Below are positions 23,430 to 35,676 of a DNA stretch of 64,000 nt, one piece after another. Origin of the DNA: Phlebiopsis flavidoalba (Eukaryota; Basidiomycota; Agaricomycetes; Polyporales; Phanerochaetaceae); the NCBI GenBank assembly GCA_035772785.1, contig JAOCPU010000091.1:1-64000 (forward strand), in the 5' to 3' direction. Within the stretch, counting starts at the first letter, position 1. Each line of letters opens with the position of its first letter. The position numbers were made by a program, and so were the translations under genes. The notes under the pieces are model-generated. The model was not told the origin of the DNA, did not search any database, and was given only the letters and a program-made list of their open reading frames with translations.

Positions 23430-26348
23430 CCGGACCTACCGCCCCTCGCCCAGCGCACCAAACCCCCCAAACGGCGCGCCACCCCCAAACGACAACGGCG
23501 AGAGCCGCCCCGAGGCGACGCTCCCTGCCCGCCGTCGGCTCCGCATGCTGCGGCATCATCTGCGCGGGGGTCGGTGCGAGATGTGGATGCGCGTGGAGGG
23601 GCTCCGGATAGGGAGGGCGTCGTGGGTGTGTTCGCGGGGGTCTTTGGTGGATGCGCGGGAGGCGCTGCGCGGTGGGTCGTACATGCGCACAGGCAGGGCG
23701 TCGTGGGTGTATGCGTCTCGACGGTCTGTGCCGCCGCTGCGGCGAGGTGGAACGCGCGGGAGGGACTCCGCACAGGCAGGGCATCGTGCTGTGCGCGAGG
23801 TCGCCGCGGGGAGGCGCTCCGCAGGGGAGGGTCGTAGTCGCGGCGTTCGACGGTGGGTACGTGGCGTCCGTATGTGCGGGAGGTAGACGCGCGGGACGCC
23901 GTCCGCACGGGGAGGGCGTCGTAGGTGGGGTCTTTTCCGGCGCTGCGCGAGGTGGAGGCGCGGGACATACTCCGCGGGGGCAAGGAGTGGTCTCTCCTGG
24001 CACCGCGGGAGGTAGAGGAGGATTCGCGTGCGTGGTGGGTCGTAGCTCCGCGCCGTCTCCGCGCGAGACGCCGTCCTCACAGGCAGCACGTCCGAACTCG
24101 AACTCCGACCCACTCGACACCCACTCGAACCCACCCCGCGCATAACCCCCCTCCCCTCCCCGCGAACTCCCCGCCGCTGGACTCGCTCCGCGGCGGCTCG
24201 TACCGCGAGGCCGCCCCCTTGACGCGCTGCGCGGCCCAGGGTCGGGGTAGACTACGCCCTGTGGGAGGGGCGCCTCTGCGTAGGCTCCTCGCGGGGTGTA
24301 TATCTGTTTCGGGAGCGGCGGAGGGGAGGTAGTCTCGCGGGGGTGTATATCTGTGTTCGGTAGCGGCGGCGGCGAGGGTGTGTACACCCCCTTCGGCGGC
24401 GGCGCGCCCTCCTTGGGCGCCGGCGGCGGGAACATACAACGGCGGCGGACTCAACACTTGCACATGATACACCTGCGTCTCCCTGTGGCGGAGGGGACAA
24501 ACCGCGTCTCCTGCTGCGGCAAATACTGCGGTTCCTGCGACGGAGCAGGCAGCGGCGCGGCCTCTGCGTGCTCCGGACTAAGCAAATGCGGTTCGGCCGT
24601 GCTGCGGGCGCTCGCGTGGCTCGCGTCTGTGCTCTGTGGGGCTGTTAGATGGAGAAGGGGAGCGTAGCGGAGGGAGAGGACGCACGGGCGACTCGACTGT
24701 TATAGCCGGCACGGACTCTTGGCGCGTTTTGAGCCGGGCGCGGAAGAGGTTTGTGAGCGGGTTGCGCTGCTGCCTTTCTCCTTCTCCTCCTGCTAAGATT
24801 AGTTAGTAGTAATAGTGGAGGAATGGGAGAGTGAAAACGCACGGAGAGCGACCCTCCCCGATCGACCCCACTCCGAAATCGCGCTCGTACCGCTGGCGGC
24901 GCACGCAGCAAGTCGAACTCGCTGATCGCGTGTGCTCGTGCGGCTCTGCGGGGGAGCGCAGGCTTCCTGTGCCCCTGCGCCTCCTCCTCCACCGCCGGAG
25001 TGGCGCAGTGGATGGAGCCCGTAACGCGTAGTCCCGCGACCGCACGGGCACCTCGTTGACGTGAATGCTCGAGGGGGACGTCGTCTAGTGCGGGAGGAGC
25101 GGGCGAGAGACGCGAGGGATCCGCGGGGGACGGGGCGATGGGTGTGTGTGGCGCGGGGAGGGGCGCGGTTTCGTGTGGGATGAGTGAGGAGAGGGAGGTT
25201 AGGTACGCGTCTTGTGCGGGGGCTCTGAGGGCGGCTGTTCCGAGGGGGCGGGGGGAGAGCACGGGGAGGGGCGGGATGGGCGACCGGGGATGTGCAGCCG
25301 GTGGGAGGCGGGGGTGGAGAGGGGCTGCGCGGCGCGCGCGGGGGGAGGTGTGTTTGCGGGCACTGGGGGAGGCTTCGATTATTACGTCGGGGGGATGGGG
25401 GCGGAGGCGGGGCGGCGGTAGAGGGGCGGCGGGGGTGGTTCGTCTTCGTCTTCTTCTTCCTCCTCTTGTCGCTCCGGCTACGGATCATCCAGCTCGTCCT
25501 CCCTCGCGACTCCGCGCATCTACACCCCCTTCCGCTCCCCGGGTACTCTGGCAACCCCTCCATTTCTGGCGAACCCATCCTGCCGCCCCTGCTTCACTCC
25601 CTCGCCCTACCTCCAGCCACGCCACCCTAAAAGATCGCCCCTCCACACGGCAAGCGCCGCGAACACCTGCGGCGCGCTACTCCCTCGCCGCCCTCCTCCC
25701 TCCGCCTCCCCCCTCGCGCCGCGCTCCAAGCCCGGTCCACCCACTACCTGTGCGCCCGCACGCAATGCCTAATCGCGCTGAGCGCCGCCTCCAGCTGCAG
25801 ACGATACAGCCTTACCCTCCGTCCCGCGCCACGCAGCCCGGCCCTCCGCGCGCCGCGCCCGCGGCGCCCCGTGCGGCACCGAGGTGCGCGAGGCGCTATG
25901 GCGCGCGAGCCACGTCTCGCACGACGCGCTGCTCGGCGCCAGGTCCGCGCGCGCGGTTCTATCGGCCGCGAGGCGAGGTCGTGTGCGAGCGTCGAGCTTA
26001 GGAGCGCGGGGTGCCGTTTTGTGTCGCGCGAGGCGAGGCGGGCGAGAGTGCGCGCGGTGCTCGTGCTTGCGCGCTCTTTCCATTCTCGGTCCTCTGCGCC
26101 GGGATTGGGTGTGCAAGAGGACGAGTGAGGGGAGGCTACGCGCGCGCGAGAAAGGGCGGGGTCGTGTCGTCGTCGTCGTCAGGGGGCCGCGCGGGAACGG
26201 GAACTCCGTCCTGCGCTGTGTCAGCTCGCGCTGTCCGCGCGTGCGGGGGCGACTCACCCTTCGTGCTCGGCAGGAGGTCTGCTAGCGACTCGGAAGGACG
26301 GCACATGCTAGCATCTATCTTCGGGACGGCGGGTGGGTGATAGGACAT
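23430..26348 (-). pseudogene. Gene G: proline-rich, disordered protein with DALPVR repeats
   Basis: No family is recognised. A start is proposed at ATG 26,348 (MSYHPPAVPKIDASMC..LADLLPSTK), with a donor GTGAGT right after it and an acceptor near 26,222. Coding-like low-complexity fragments continue on the minus strand in shifting frames: a helical LQLEAALSAIRHC (about 25,760-25,800), an acidic EEEEEDEDEPPPPP (about 25,440-25,480), Ser/Pro-rich TVESPVRPLPPLRSPSPSNS (about 24,640-24,700) and VYTPSPPPLPNTD..QIYTPR (about 24,290-24,380). The last part has five or more copies of (Y/H)DALPVR(T/S)xSRAS between about 24,090 and 23,590. The composition predicts intrinsic disorder. The copy at 53,890-54,260 keeps the analogous LQLEAAQREIVRARK, which supports a real coding exon there. 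Frameshifts between the repeats suggest decay. The exact ends are uncertain. Confidence 0.45.
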
Positions 26349-26852
26349 GGAGGGCCCGCGGGGTATATAGATGTGCGGCGGCGCGACAACGGCGTGTCTG
26401 CACGTCGTGCGCGCTCTACACGTGTCGGGGCGAGAACGCGCTCCCACGCGAGCCGCACTCGAGGCCCCGTTAATGAATGCGATCGCCCCCTCCGATCCGC
26501 AGCGCGTCATGGCTTCGGTGCCCATCGATTGCGGGGAAGCCTTGTGTCTAGCGTCATCAGGTGCCCCACTGGTGTAGTTTTATCGCCCCGGACGTGGCGT
26601 TGGTGTTCGCGCTGGAGACGTATGCATAGGCGTACATGGCTTCAGGCTCGGGGTGGTGCTAGGCGCGTTCAATGGCTGCTAGACGTCCTTCCCGATGACC
26701 GGGATGTTGGCACTTGGACTCGAAGAGCGTCGTGATGGCAGGAGCTTGAGCTCAAAGCGCGCGGCGTAACTCGGATATGAAGGCGAGAGGCGGATCAAAT
26801 GATGCGCTCTGCGCTTGGTGCGTCGGTTGATCGGAACTCAGGCTGGCTCTTT
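26349..26852 (-). promoter_or_regulatory. Upstream region of gene G
   Basis: This block precedes the proposed ATG and was copied to 8,431-8,960 (inverted arm) and in part to 54,190-54,476. Conserved phrases include GAGGGGGCGATCGCATTCAT and GACGTGGCGTTGGTGTTCGC. A TATATA lies at 26,364-26,369, too close to the ATG to be a normal TATA box. The region ends exactly where the 1.2-kb element begins. Confidence 0.5.
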
Positions 26853-28052
26853 TGTCGCAAATCCCCTGGGCGTATCACGAGACCTCGGGAGACAATTCGA
26901 GACAAAAAGACGCCCAGGGTGGATCCCAAGACATCCCGAGAAAAAGCGTTCGTTTGGAGATAGGGCATCCCATAATCCCAAGATTCCCGCCAAATCTCCC
27001 AAGATGCGGGGTGTCCAGGGTCCCAAGACAGTTCTCGACGACAGCTCGAGACAGCGTGCTCGCCCCTCGCACGCGGCCCATCCGCTTTTCCTGCTCACTC
27101 GCTTTTGAGGATCATTCATGTAGGGTGGTCAATGGGCTCATGTATTCCTAAGATCTATTACTACAAATGTACTACACACTACTAATATCACTATACCAGT
27201 CCACGCGCAATTCCACAGCCAGGCCAGCTTGTGCATGAGGGCAGCATGACGGATGAGACTCACCTTCCATGCCCATCACATACACATGGCCGTGAATGGA
27301 CAATACTATATAAGAGTATGAGTAAACTGCACCACCACCAAAGAGCTAGATGGACTTACTGGATACCAGTCGTTGATGAATCATACACGTCGCATACACG
27401 TCCAGCGTGAGGTTTGTCTTGATTGTTTGAGGAACCAGTTAGATGGAATCAACTGTGTCAAAGTGGTCAGAATAGGATGCACTGGCTCATCGTTAGAGAA
27501 GTTGCGCACCTTTGTTTACGGCGCAGGGCGGTTCGATCGCTGCGATGCTGACAAGGATGTCAGTTCAACAAGCCGTTGGCTGTGCAAGTGAAGGCGTGCG
27601 CCCGCCTGCACATGGAGCGCGGCAAGCTTGACGAGGATGGCGCGGCCCAGGGAGTGGCATGCGGGGGAGCGGAGGGAGGGGGAGATGGTGGTGGTGGTTG
27701 AAGTTGAACTTGGTTCGTTTCTCGGTGCGCTTGTTCTCTAACGCTCCGCTCGGCTTTGGGCCGGGATGCATCAGAACACCGTTTTTGTCTAAGTCATGGA
27801 GGTCCACGGTCGTCTGGTGCACGGAGTCCTGCATCTTGGGAGACTATGGGGATCTTGCGATACGTTGGGAGTACCCCATCAACCCTTGCGTGCCGCTCTT
27901 GGTCTTCCAAGACACCATATCCGAATTGGGATTATCTGGTACCCTCGGAATATCATAATCAATATTGCAAGTTCCCCTGACGGTTAACCCAAGACGTTCC
28001 CAAGAGCGTCTCAAGATGAGCGTCTCGGGAGACCCGGTTTGGATTTGCGACA
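26853..28052. mobile_element. 1.2-kb TIR element with confirmed empty site
   Basis: The termini are TGTCGCAAATCC at 26,853 and its inverse GGATTTGCGACA ending at 28,052. Many TCCCAAGA / TCTTGGGA and CTCGGGAGAC motifs fill the sub-terminal 200-300 bp at both ends, in opposite orientations. The paralogous segment at 54,440-54,560 reads straight through, joining GGCTGGCTCTTT to CTCTCGTTCATCCATG, so the whole 1,200 bp is an insertion here. At most a 2-bp target duplication (TT) fits. No transposase is seen. A minus-strand frame starting at ATG 27,834 (QDSVHQTTVDLHDLDKNG) may be a captured fragment. It is a non-autonomous class II element with the superfamily unassigned. Confidence 0.85.
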
Positions 28053-28620
28053 TTCTCTCGTTCATCCATGATGTTTTCATCCCGAACACTTCTTCGTCGC
28101 GCACCGGCTACGAGCTCACGTCTTGAGTCTGCTCGATTCCCTCGTCGCGCGACGACACGCATAGTTGATTCTCGCGTGCAGATCCTCCGCCGTCGCGCTT
28201 TGACGAAGGAACGGACGGACGGCGGACGCAGCCCTGTCTTCCCGGCAGCAAAACCACTGATACTGCTCGGACTCGGAGGCAACGCAGAACGTACGAACGC
28301 ACGAGCACCCGGGCGAGTTTTCCTGGGCTGTAATCGCGGACACACTGACCGTCTAGTAGCTCCATGACCATACCGCTCGCGTTTGCACTCCGCGAGCAGC
28401 TACTGGTGCTTCCGGATGATAATTGCGAAGGTAATGACGTGCAAGAAAACGCAGGTCAATGGGATGTGTGCGCTCTTTAATGTCTCGTGCTTATTCGTCT
28501 CACTGGGAGCTCTAATTAGCGTTCCAGGGCATGTATCATTGAGACGGTCCCGCAACGTCAGCTTGCGGTACGTCTCCCACTTTTGTTTACTGTTGTGTTC
28601 CACCGCTTGAGACGCGTTAT
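28053..28620 (+). repeat. V unit, copy 2
   Basis: It begins directly at the right edge of the 1.2-kb element with CTCTCGTTCATCCATGATG, shared with 54,480. It then carries the V markers GTGCTTCCGGATGATAAT (about 28,409), GTAATGACGTGCAAG and GTTCCAGGGCATGTATC. The reverse complement matches 7,920-8,430 in the A arm. Confidence 0.7.
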
Positions 28621-30004
28621 AGGAGCGGTAAAACTGCGAGATCTGACTTGTGGCTCCCAGGACAAGCCGTAGCTTGAATCTGCGGAGCTTTGGGATGCCG
28701 ATATGGGCCAGGCCGCGCGGTATGTTCTTTTTTCCTCGCGTTTTGACGTATGCATCTTGCCTCCGCTCGAAAAGTATGTTTTAGAGGCTTTCTCCAGGCC
28801 CGTTACGCCAATATGAAAACCCTCTGAAGAGCCACCACGCAACACGTCTATCACCACTTGGAACCTCACATATATCTCGCTCGACTGACGATGATCCAAA
28901 CGACGGTGGAGACGCGACATCCCGATGTGCGGGTTTCACTGCCCGAGGGGATCTGAGAAGGGCTGGGCCCTCTTGGACCAATGCTATATCACCATCCGCG
29001 TCTACACACCATACACACAACGCGAAGCTCTTTCCTCTTTCCGTTCTTCCATGATGTGCATCCTGCGTCCGTTTCACCACGCGCCAGACTCAGTCTTGCA
29101 CATTTAAAGCTACTCATTCTGCCTTGCAACACGGCTGTGCGCTCGCCGCGCCCGGGAAAAAAACCGCACACTCCTGTAAGTCCCTACCGTATCTCATCGT
29201 ACAGGCAGCCCACCATTGGACATTGACCTTCTCATGCTTGGTTAGAATGTGCATACACGCCTTTCCCAGTGTGCCTGTGCTGCCCGTGGTGGAGAAGCTG
29301 ACATGTACGCGCAGCACGGTGAACGGTGATGGGTAAAGTTATCCATGAATTCTCATGGGCCGGTTTTCGTTTGCTAGCGAATGCAAGGCTTAAAAACCGA
29401 TGCGTGCAGATGCGTGTCGGGTGCCAAAAGTCTATGCACGAGATCTGCGGGACGTCTATCCGGCAGTTTTCGACCAAGAGAACGTCAGACTTGTCGTGAT
29501 TGCCCCATCCTCCCCTCAACTCTCCCCCCCCCCTGCGGCAACGCACCTGCGATAATCAAGGCATACAGGCGCAAGTCCCCCCTCCCTAACATCCGAATTC
29601 CGCACAATGACGCTAACACGCCCCGCCCTGTAGAGAGATCCTCCACGTTTTTTCACGCTGGTTTCGCTTCTCTGCCCCGGTCGTGATGCATCATCATCAC
29701 TTCAGGCTCAACACGACGGCCCTGAGTGTAAGCACGCTGCTGCACCTGGCGCTGCGCAGCCCTCAAATTTCTAAGACATCTCGGGTGGACGCCTCTGGAT
29801 ATATTGGATGAGATGTCGAAATGGTGTGTAGTGCAGGGTGCTCTGTGAACCATATCATAGTCGCACCGGACAAAATGCAGTTCTCATGCTTCGGAACGCG
29901 TATCAGACTTGATCTGTATTCAGGAAGCACAATCGCAATGAATAGAATCAACTAGAAGGAATATCATTATGATTATGATGGTTGCTGGATATGTATCTGG
30001 TATG
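28621..30004 (-). repeat. NLR-C 3' flank
   Basis: The part from 29,960 to about 29,455 matches the flank of NLR-A at 6,550-7,060 (inverted). The rest (28,621-29,450) has no recognised gene. Short frames exist on both strands, without family matches. Confidence 0.5.
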
Positions 30005-32938
30005 TTAAATCACCAGGATGGATACCAAAATTTCCTCCACACCCTCCTTTTCAATCTTCTGCACAAGGTCCTGATACATAGCATCATAGTATTTGTAACA
30101 GTCATCGATGTTGTACGCACTCTCCTCGCACATACGCTCGAATGGATCATGGAACGATAGACTAGGCCAGACCTTGCCGGAAGACCTGGCTTGCCACCAC
30201 GTCTTAGCCCGCCCCAGGCCAACCTTTAAATAAAGGTCGACGATCTGGGAAATGCACACGAAAAATATCAACACATGCAGCACCGAAAGTATGGGCGTAG
30301 ATCGTACCCCTGAGTTGCGAATATCAAGATCTCCACTTGGAGTCTTAAGCCTAGCCTGGAATTCCTGTGCTGCGTAGTTTGATCAATTGATTCAGAAATC
30401 TCATACGCCGGTATGATCCCAACACACTCGCCGCGGGAAATTGAGGATCTCCATCAACCTTTAGTATACGCAGTGGCGATGTCACAAAATTGACAAACTC
30501 TTCAGCTAGGTCCTGAATAGTATTTGGATATCCTGGGTCCATGCAATCAAGTCGGGAAAATAGACCTTTGCAAGATAGCAATTACGCCGTTGCTGTAACG
30601 TGGTGGCCGGGGCCATCTTGTTGTAATAGTCGTCATACATTGTTTTAGATCTTGTGGTTTGCTGGATGATTTTGCAGCTACTATTCCAACCTTCGAAGGA
30701 GTGCAGCCGGAATAACGCGAGGAGTACTTGGATATCCCAGTCCGCTTTATGAACTTGATAAATCTGTGTCGTGCACCGCGCCGTCTGTCACAGAGAAACT
30801 CCGCTATAGATGCATGCAGTGGATACACATTGCCACAGCGTCGGTGCGGAGGAAGGATCGGAGTCGATCAAACGACCAGACGGTGTCCTCGAACGAGATG
30901 TGAGAGTGGAGAAAAGCTGCGACGTAATAGGGTGGAATGCCTTCCCGCATCGCCTCAGGCCAGAAGGAGGATCACACCCAAAATGATCCGAAGTCTCTTC
31001 AAGCGAGGCTCCTCCGAGTACAGGTCCGCAGGAAAGGCGGACTGGAGCACTTGAAGATACAGCATGTCAAGAGATGATATGCCTGGATTTTGCCTTTGAG
31101 TTCAGCAATAAATCAAACTGTTCTTCCGGGTGATTGTCGATTGTGTCTAAGAATTGTGTGACCACGCGAGCATAGATGAAGAGTCCACCTGCCCGCTTTA
31201 CGAGTCTTGTGAGCGAGTTTGGATGCTGCAGAACATAATCGCCCATATCCGTGAATCTTGGGGCACAGTTTCTCGAAGGTAACGGTAACGTTCGACGTCC
31301 CGCGCCCAAAAACCATTTTCCAATAGTATCATTCAAGTCTCGATGATAGACGTCAGCGTGATTTGCGAGCGTCGGCGCAATGTGAGGATCAGGACGAGAA
31401 GAAACAAAAATGAGTAGCCAGGGAATCTTCGCAACAAGCTGAACCAGGTTTCTCAATATCTTGCGTACGATATCGCGGTCCTGACATTCGTCGAGACCAT
31501 CGACAACGAGGACGATCCGCTGTGAGGGGAGTGGTGGGGGCGCGAGAAGCAGGGGCGTTTTGCAAAAGATCATTGAACGCGTACTCTTGTAGCTGATTGA
31601 CACCTCGTCGTTTAGAATGCTCTCGTATTCCTTCTACGAGCCGACGGCGGCATTCGCGGCTGAAACTGAGCAAGTTGGTGTGCGAGAGTAGGAAAAAGAG
31701 TCGGGAAGAAGCGAGGTCGCCACCACCTCTGACGAAGAAGAACGACGCCCCCAAGAGCATCTTTCGAGTCGAGGATCTTGCAGAGTTGATATGCGATAGA
31801 AGACTTCCCCACACCAGGGCCTCCGCTGAGCCAGTAGACCTGCGTGGGTTTCACGCTCGGGAAGGGTGCCGGTGGTCCACAGCATCAGTTCCTTGAAGAG
31901 CTCTTCGCGCGCGTGCCATCCATAAACTCGCTCTTTTGGTCCGCTACGGATCGATAGCCGGCGGCGGCGTGCGGAAAAGAGTCTATAACCTGTTTTTTTT
32001 CCTCTGCGTACCTGGATGATTAGTCCTGCAAGCCGAATGCACACAGGGGATTATAACAATGCCTGCTTCCTTCCTGGGCGCCTTGGCTTCTTCCTCGAGC
32101 TTCTTTTTCGAACGTTCTATTTTCTTGTCAATCAACGCTATATTGGTATTGAGGTGCTGAGCTACACTCCCCTCGATCTTTTGGTCGATATTTTCCCACG
32201 ATCTTCTCAAGTAAACACCAGTCCGCGAAGCTGGACAGTACTCCATGAGTACTTCGGCCCGCCATAATATATGAGGGGGTATGCAGCTTACCCTGAAGTT
32301 TTCAATTGCTTCCTTCAAAGAGATGTCCATGTTCGTAAGAATGTCCCCGGTCGCGGTTTTCCGCGCTTTGCGAAGACACGACTTTGTGATCATTCCTACA
32401 GCTCCCGAGCCCCCTTTGGGAGTTCGTTGGTGCGTTTGTGTGATATTGTTGTATAGCACTATGCATTAGAGTCAGACCCAATGTGCGGAATCAAAGCAGA
32501 GTGTACCAAACGACACCTTAAGAGTATCACTAGATGTTCATAAAGCTCTGGGGACCAGGTGATGGGCGCAGAAAGATGCTTATCGCCTGTGTCCTTCGCA
32601 CAGCGACCCTCCACATCTTCAATCTTATTCTTCATCTCATCCAACATTTTTGCCAACTCTGCCAACTTTGGCGAGAAACCCATCCCGATCCTTGTCATTT
32701 ATTCGGGCTGCCTAAGGTATTGACATCGATGAGCCCAAGATGCCGTTCATTGCTGAACAGTGTATGCAATAGGAGAGCTACCTCAACGCCTTTGACCAGT
32801 GCTTTCAAACCCCGTCGCTACAAGGGACAGACCCGGCAACGGCGCGAACTGCAGGGCGCTTTCTAAGAACTCGAGGATGGGACCTGCGTGATCAAGACTA
32901 GCATCGAGGACCACCTCACGACGACTCTCAGAGGGCAT
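30005..32938 (-). pseudogene. NLR-C: NACHT-domain NLR pseudogene
   Basis: It starts at ATG 32,938 (MPSESRREVVLDASLDHAGP..LPGLSLVATG). Exon 2 (about 32,700-32,520) reads FSPKLAELAKMLDEMKNKIE, a helical segment like that of NLR-B. A coiled-coil portion with LEKIV/WENIDQKIEGSVAQHLNT lies around 32,190-32,090. The NACHT exon has VYWLSGGPGVGKSSIAYQLC (about 31,840-31,780), frameshifts in the following loop, Walker B RIVLVVDGLDECQDRD (about 31,530-31,480) and LLIFVSSRPDPHIAP (about 31,420-31,380), then RAGGLFIYARVVTQFLD (about 31,190). The tail reads YQDLVQKIEKEGVEE and an extra A turns the family FWYW end into ILVSILVI before the stop at 30,005. The architecture is that of a fungal STAND ATPase. 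Multiple frameshifts make it non-functional as written. Confidence 0.88.
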
Positions 32939-33060
32939 AACGTATAGTGTTGCAAGATTGACTGAATGCGTCTGTGAGCAGAGGAACAGGTGCAAGTCAA
33001 AGCACGAAGGTCGCCGATGCATGCGATGCAGCACCGCGCCTCCGTCTCGTTTTTTCCCAT
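32863..33060 (-). other. Upstream ORF overlapping the NLR-C start
   Basis: A 65-codon frame opens at ATG 33,060 (MGKNETEARCCIACIGDLR) and runs over the NLR start codon in another frame. A frame with nearly the same peptide and size exists upstream of NLR-E (58,867-59,064), and diverged versions precede NLR-A and NLR-B (EARLFIACVGDL, TRARLFIVFVGDL). It is either a regulatory uORF or a mis-read 5' exon. Confidence 0.45.
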
Positions 33061-33901
33061 GAGGCAGATACTTCAAGAAGTCGGAGATCGCGCTCCGTGC
33101 GTGCGTCCCGGAATGGAAAATTGCGCTTGACTGTATCGACGACCAACCTTGATAATGATTCTACATTCGCGTAGGTTCATTGTACATACAACAACTCCAG
33201 GGCTCGCAGTTTGTAAGACGTTTTACCCGGGATATTACGACGAGTTTACTGGTAAAATACATTAGAAATTGCTAATGGGCAATGAAAAGAGCATACCCCA
33301 AGCTAGTGCAGAAAATGGTCGACCAAGAGCGCGTTGGGTACGAATGCTTGACCAGCAAACGTCGCTGATCCCACGGTTACAAACTAACAAATGCCATACG
33401 TATACACAGCGATTGCTCGCTCGATCCGCGTCGTATCATAATCTTTGCACCCGTCGATAGTATGGCGTCGTCATCAGACGACCCTCTCTGCGCATGTCAT
33501 ACCTGTGAGTCGTCAGAGTGTGAGGGCGCAGTGATGAGACGTGCATGTCATCAGGTTCAAATTCCCTCAGGTGGTTTTTGTAACCGGAGACAAAAGCATT
33601 TGGAAGCAGAGGATAGAGCGATGATGGAGGTCCAGATTGAGCGCGACCAACCACGTATATTAATTGTGCCCAACGGTTCAGTGGCGCATCAATGGGCGCA
33701 TCAATTGATGCGTACTGCGCTTTGTGCGTCGGAGATCGGGTTTACACTTTATGTCGTTCTGCCATGATGTTCGCCTCGCGTCACGCCTCCTTCGTTACAC
33801 TTCACTGTAAAACTTTGTATTTCGCATCTTATTTGTTCATTCTTCCTACCGCGACTCACGCACTTCCCGCTCCCCGGCAATGGCCAGCACTGGCTCTGCC
33901 C

Positions 33902-34330
33902 ATGGACGACCTAGAAGGGTACCCATAAAGCGAAGACTCCACAGCAGCAAGAAAACCTCAAGACATAATCGGTCCTGTAACCTTCCCGTTCCGCGCTGCG
34001 CTGCCTGCGGTTGCACCTCGTGCGCGACCTAAGGCTTAGACAGAGCAGTACGTCCATCGACGGAGAGTGCGGTAATTGTGGAAGCCAGAATTGTCAAAGG
34101 GCGCAAAGCAACCTCGCTGGGTGACGAGCTTCTTGGTGCGTAATATAGTCTCTGAAATGTGTGCATACGTCTAAGACCACAGCTTAGACCTTCCTGCACT
34201 ACTACAAGTCGCGCCTCTAGAGACGCGCCTTCTTGGTCTACACACACCCTCGTGACGCGAACATTTCATACTCACAATTAAATCCAGTCCTGGCCCCTGG
34301 CCTTTGGGTATGCTCCTTCGTTGGCCCCGT
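33902..34330 (+). pseudogene. Small two-exon gene remnant, C copy
   Basis: This is the counterpart of the open gene at 59,914-60,481. ATG 33,902 gives MDDLEGYP and then a stop. The later frame is recognisable at the DNA level, including a degenerate intron end near 34,170. Function unknown. Confidence 0.5.
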
Positions 34331-34812
34331 TGAAGCTCTGGGGGCCCAGCGAGGTCAATGTATGCGCGGTGCACATATCCGCAAAGCCCCAAGCTTGGAG
34401 AAGATTCGAGCGCGTCATGTCCATGGAGATAAATCATGCATGTGTGCAGCGTAACAAGAAAGACTGAGATTCCCTGGGTATAGAGAGCTATCTGGCACGC
34501 TCGTGCCAGGTCTGGTATGCGGCGGCCCTCGATCCAAACGGCTGCAAATAGCCCCTGGCGCGTTTCGGATTTCCTGGGATCCCTCTCTCATTCTCACTCA
34601 CTCTCACCGTCTTTCATCAGGGTACCTGAAGCAACTCTTTGTTTGATTACAGGACTATAGGCATCGATCATTCTCAGTTTTTTGGATCTCGACGTTCTCA
34701 ATGCACATCCCTCACCTCAAGACCGTTACAAGAGGCCGGTCCCAAGAATGTTTGTCGTGGATCCGATCCCCGCCCTCGCCGTGCGAGCTTCTCTGTTTTT
34801 AGGTCCAGACGG

Positions 34813-34822
34813 TATATAAAAG
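34813..34822 (+). promoter_or_regulatory. TATA box of gene H, copy 1
   Basis: TATATAAAAG lies 60 nt upstream of ATG 34,882 and is conserved at 52,631-52,640 in the second copy. Its distance to the start codon fits a core promoter. Confidence 0.6.
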
Positions 34823-34881
34823 GCGCGGCCCCTGAGGCCTGCGAGTTAGTTCCCCCTTCCCACTCACCCAGCACTTGCCGG

Positions 34882-35676
34882 ATGGATCTCTCGCAGGCAC
34901 TTCGCCAGGGCAGCAGAGGCCCTCGCCGCTGCCCAGCCTCCCCCATGCCCTCGGCGGCGTCACCGCGTGCCCACTGCCCGCGCTCGCTGGGGTAGACGTC
35001 CCCGACGCCGCGGCCGTTCGCGTTCCCGCCCTCGACCGTGTGCTCACGCGTGACGACGACGACGACGACAAGTCTTCCTCCTTGCCCTCTAGCAGCCAGC
35101 AGCAGCAGCCGTCGCCGCTCATACAGCAGTGACCCTGCCATCACCGGCGTCACCGCCTGCATCGATCGGATCGTGGACGCTTTCGACGTCGACGCCCTTG
35201 AACCAGAAGACGCGTGTGCCGTCATCGCCGATACCCTCCACCACGGCCAAACGCAATCAAGATGAGACGACGGCGCCCTCCGTGTGCTCTGTCGCGGTCA
35301 CGCCTTGCTGCTCTATTATAAACTGGGTGCGCCCGCACCCGCTTGTTTGCTGGCAAGTCTCACGTCGCGCGCATATAGTCAGCTCTGCTCCCGCCCCTCA
35401 AGGGCCCCGCCACTCCCGACCCCATCCTCTGTCAGCAGTCTGTCGTCACCGACCGCCTAGTCGCATGCGCCCCCTGAATGCCCTCCAGACACCAACGACC
35501 GCACCAAAGGCGACAGTGGTCCTCCTCTCGCAGCCCATACCTTTGTCGCGCTTCATGCCGACAGCAGTGTGTGCTCTCGGCAGCCCTCGAGGCCCTCGCT
35601 GGTGATGCCTGTGCGCGCCTCTATGCAGAGCGCAATGGAAATATACCCTCCAAAGCGCATACAAAGCGGACCGTAG
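34882..35676 (+). pseudogene. Gene H, copy 1: uncharacterised Asp/Ser-rich protein
   Basis: No family is recognised. Reading from ATG 34,882: MDLSQALRQ, then after a frameshift DAAAVRVPALDRVL followed by an Asp run and SSSLPSSSQQQQ (about 34,995-35,130), then in a third frame ITGVTACIDRIVDAFDVDA..EDACAVIADTLHHGQ (35,147-35,255), and further on ILCQQSVVTDRLV (about 35,420-35,460) and AAHTFVALHADSS (about 35,530-35,570). Both copies keep these peptides in the same order, so a real protein once existed. Here at least three frameshifts break it. The TATA box at 34,813 supports the start. Confidence 0.5.

Noticed and set aside
23322..23600. Lys/Glu/Arg-rich C-termini of minus-strand frames
   Set aside because: They are translations of the CT microsatellite and do not represent a coiled-coil domain.
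24985..25060. tRNA-like phrase GGCGCAGTGGATGGAGCCCG
   Set aside because: It looks like a D-arm but no acceptor pairing, anticodon arm or T-arm GGTTCRAxTCC sequence follows.
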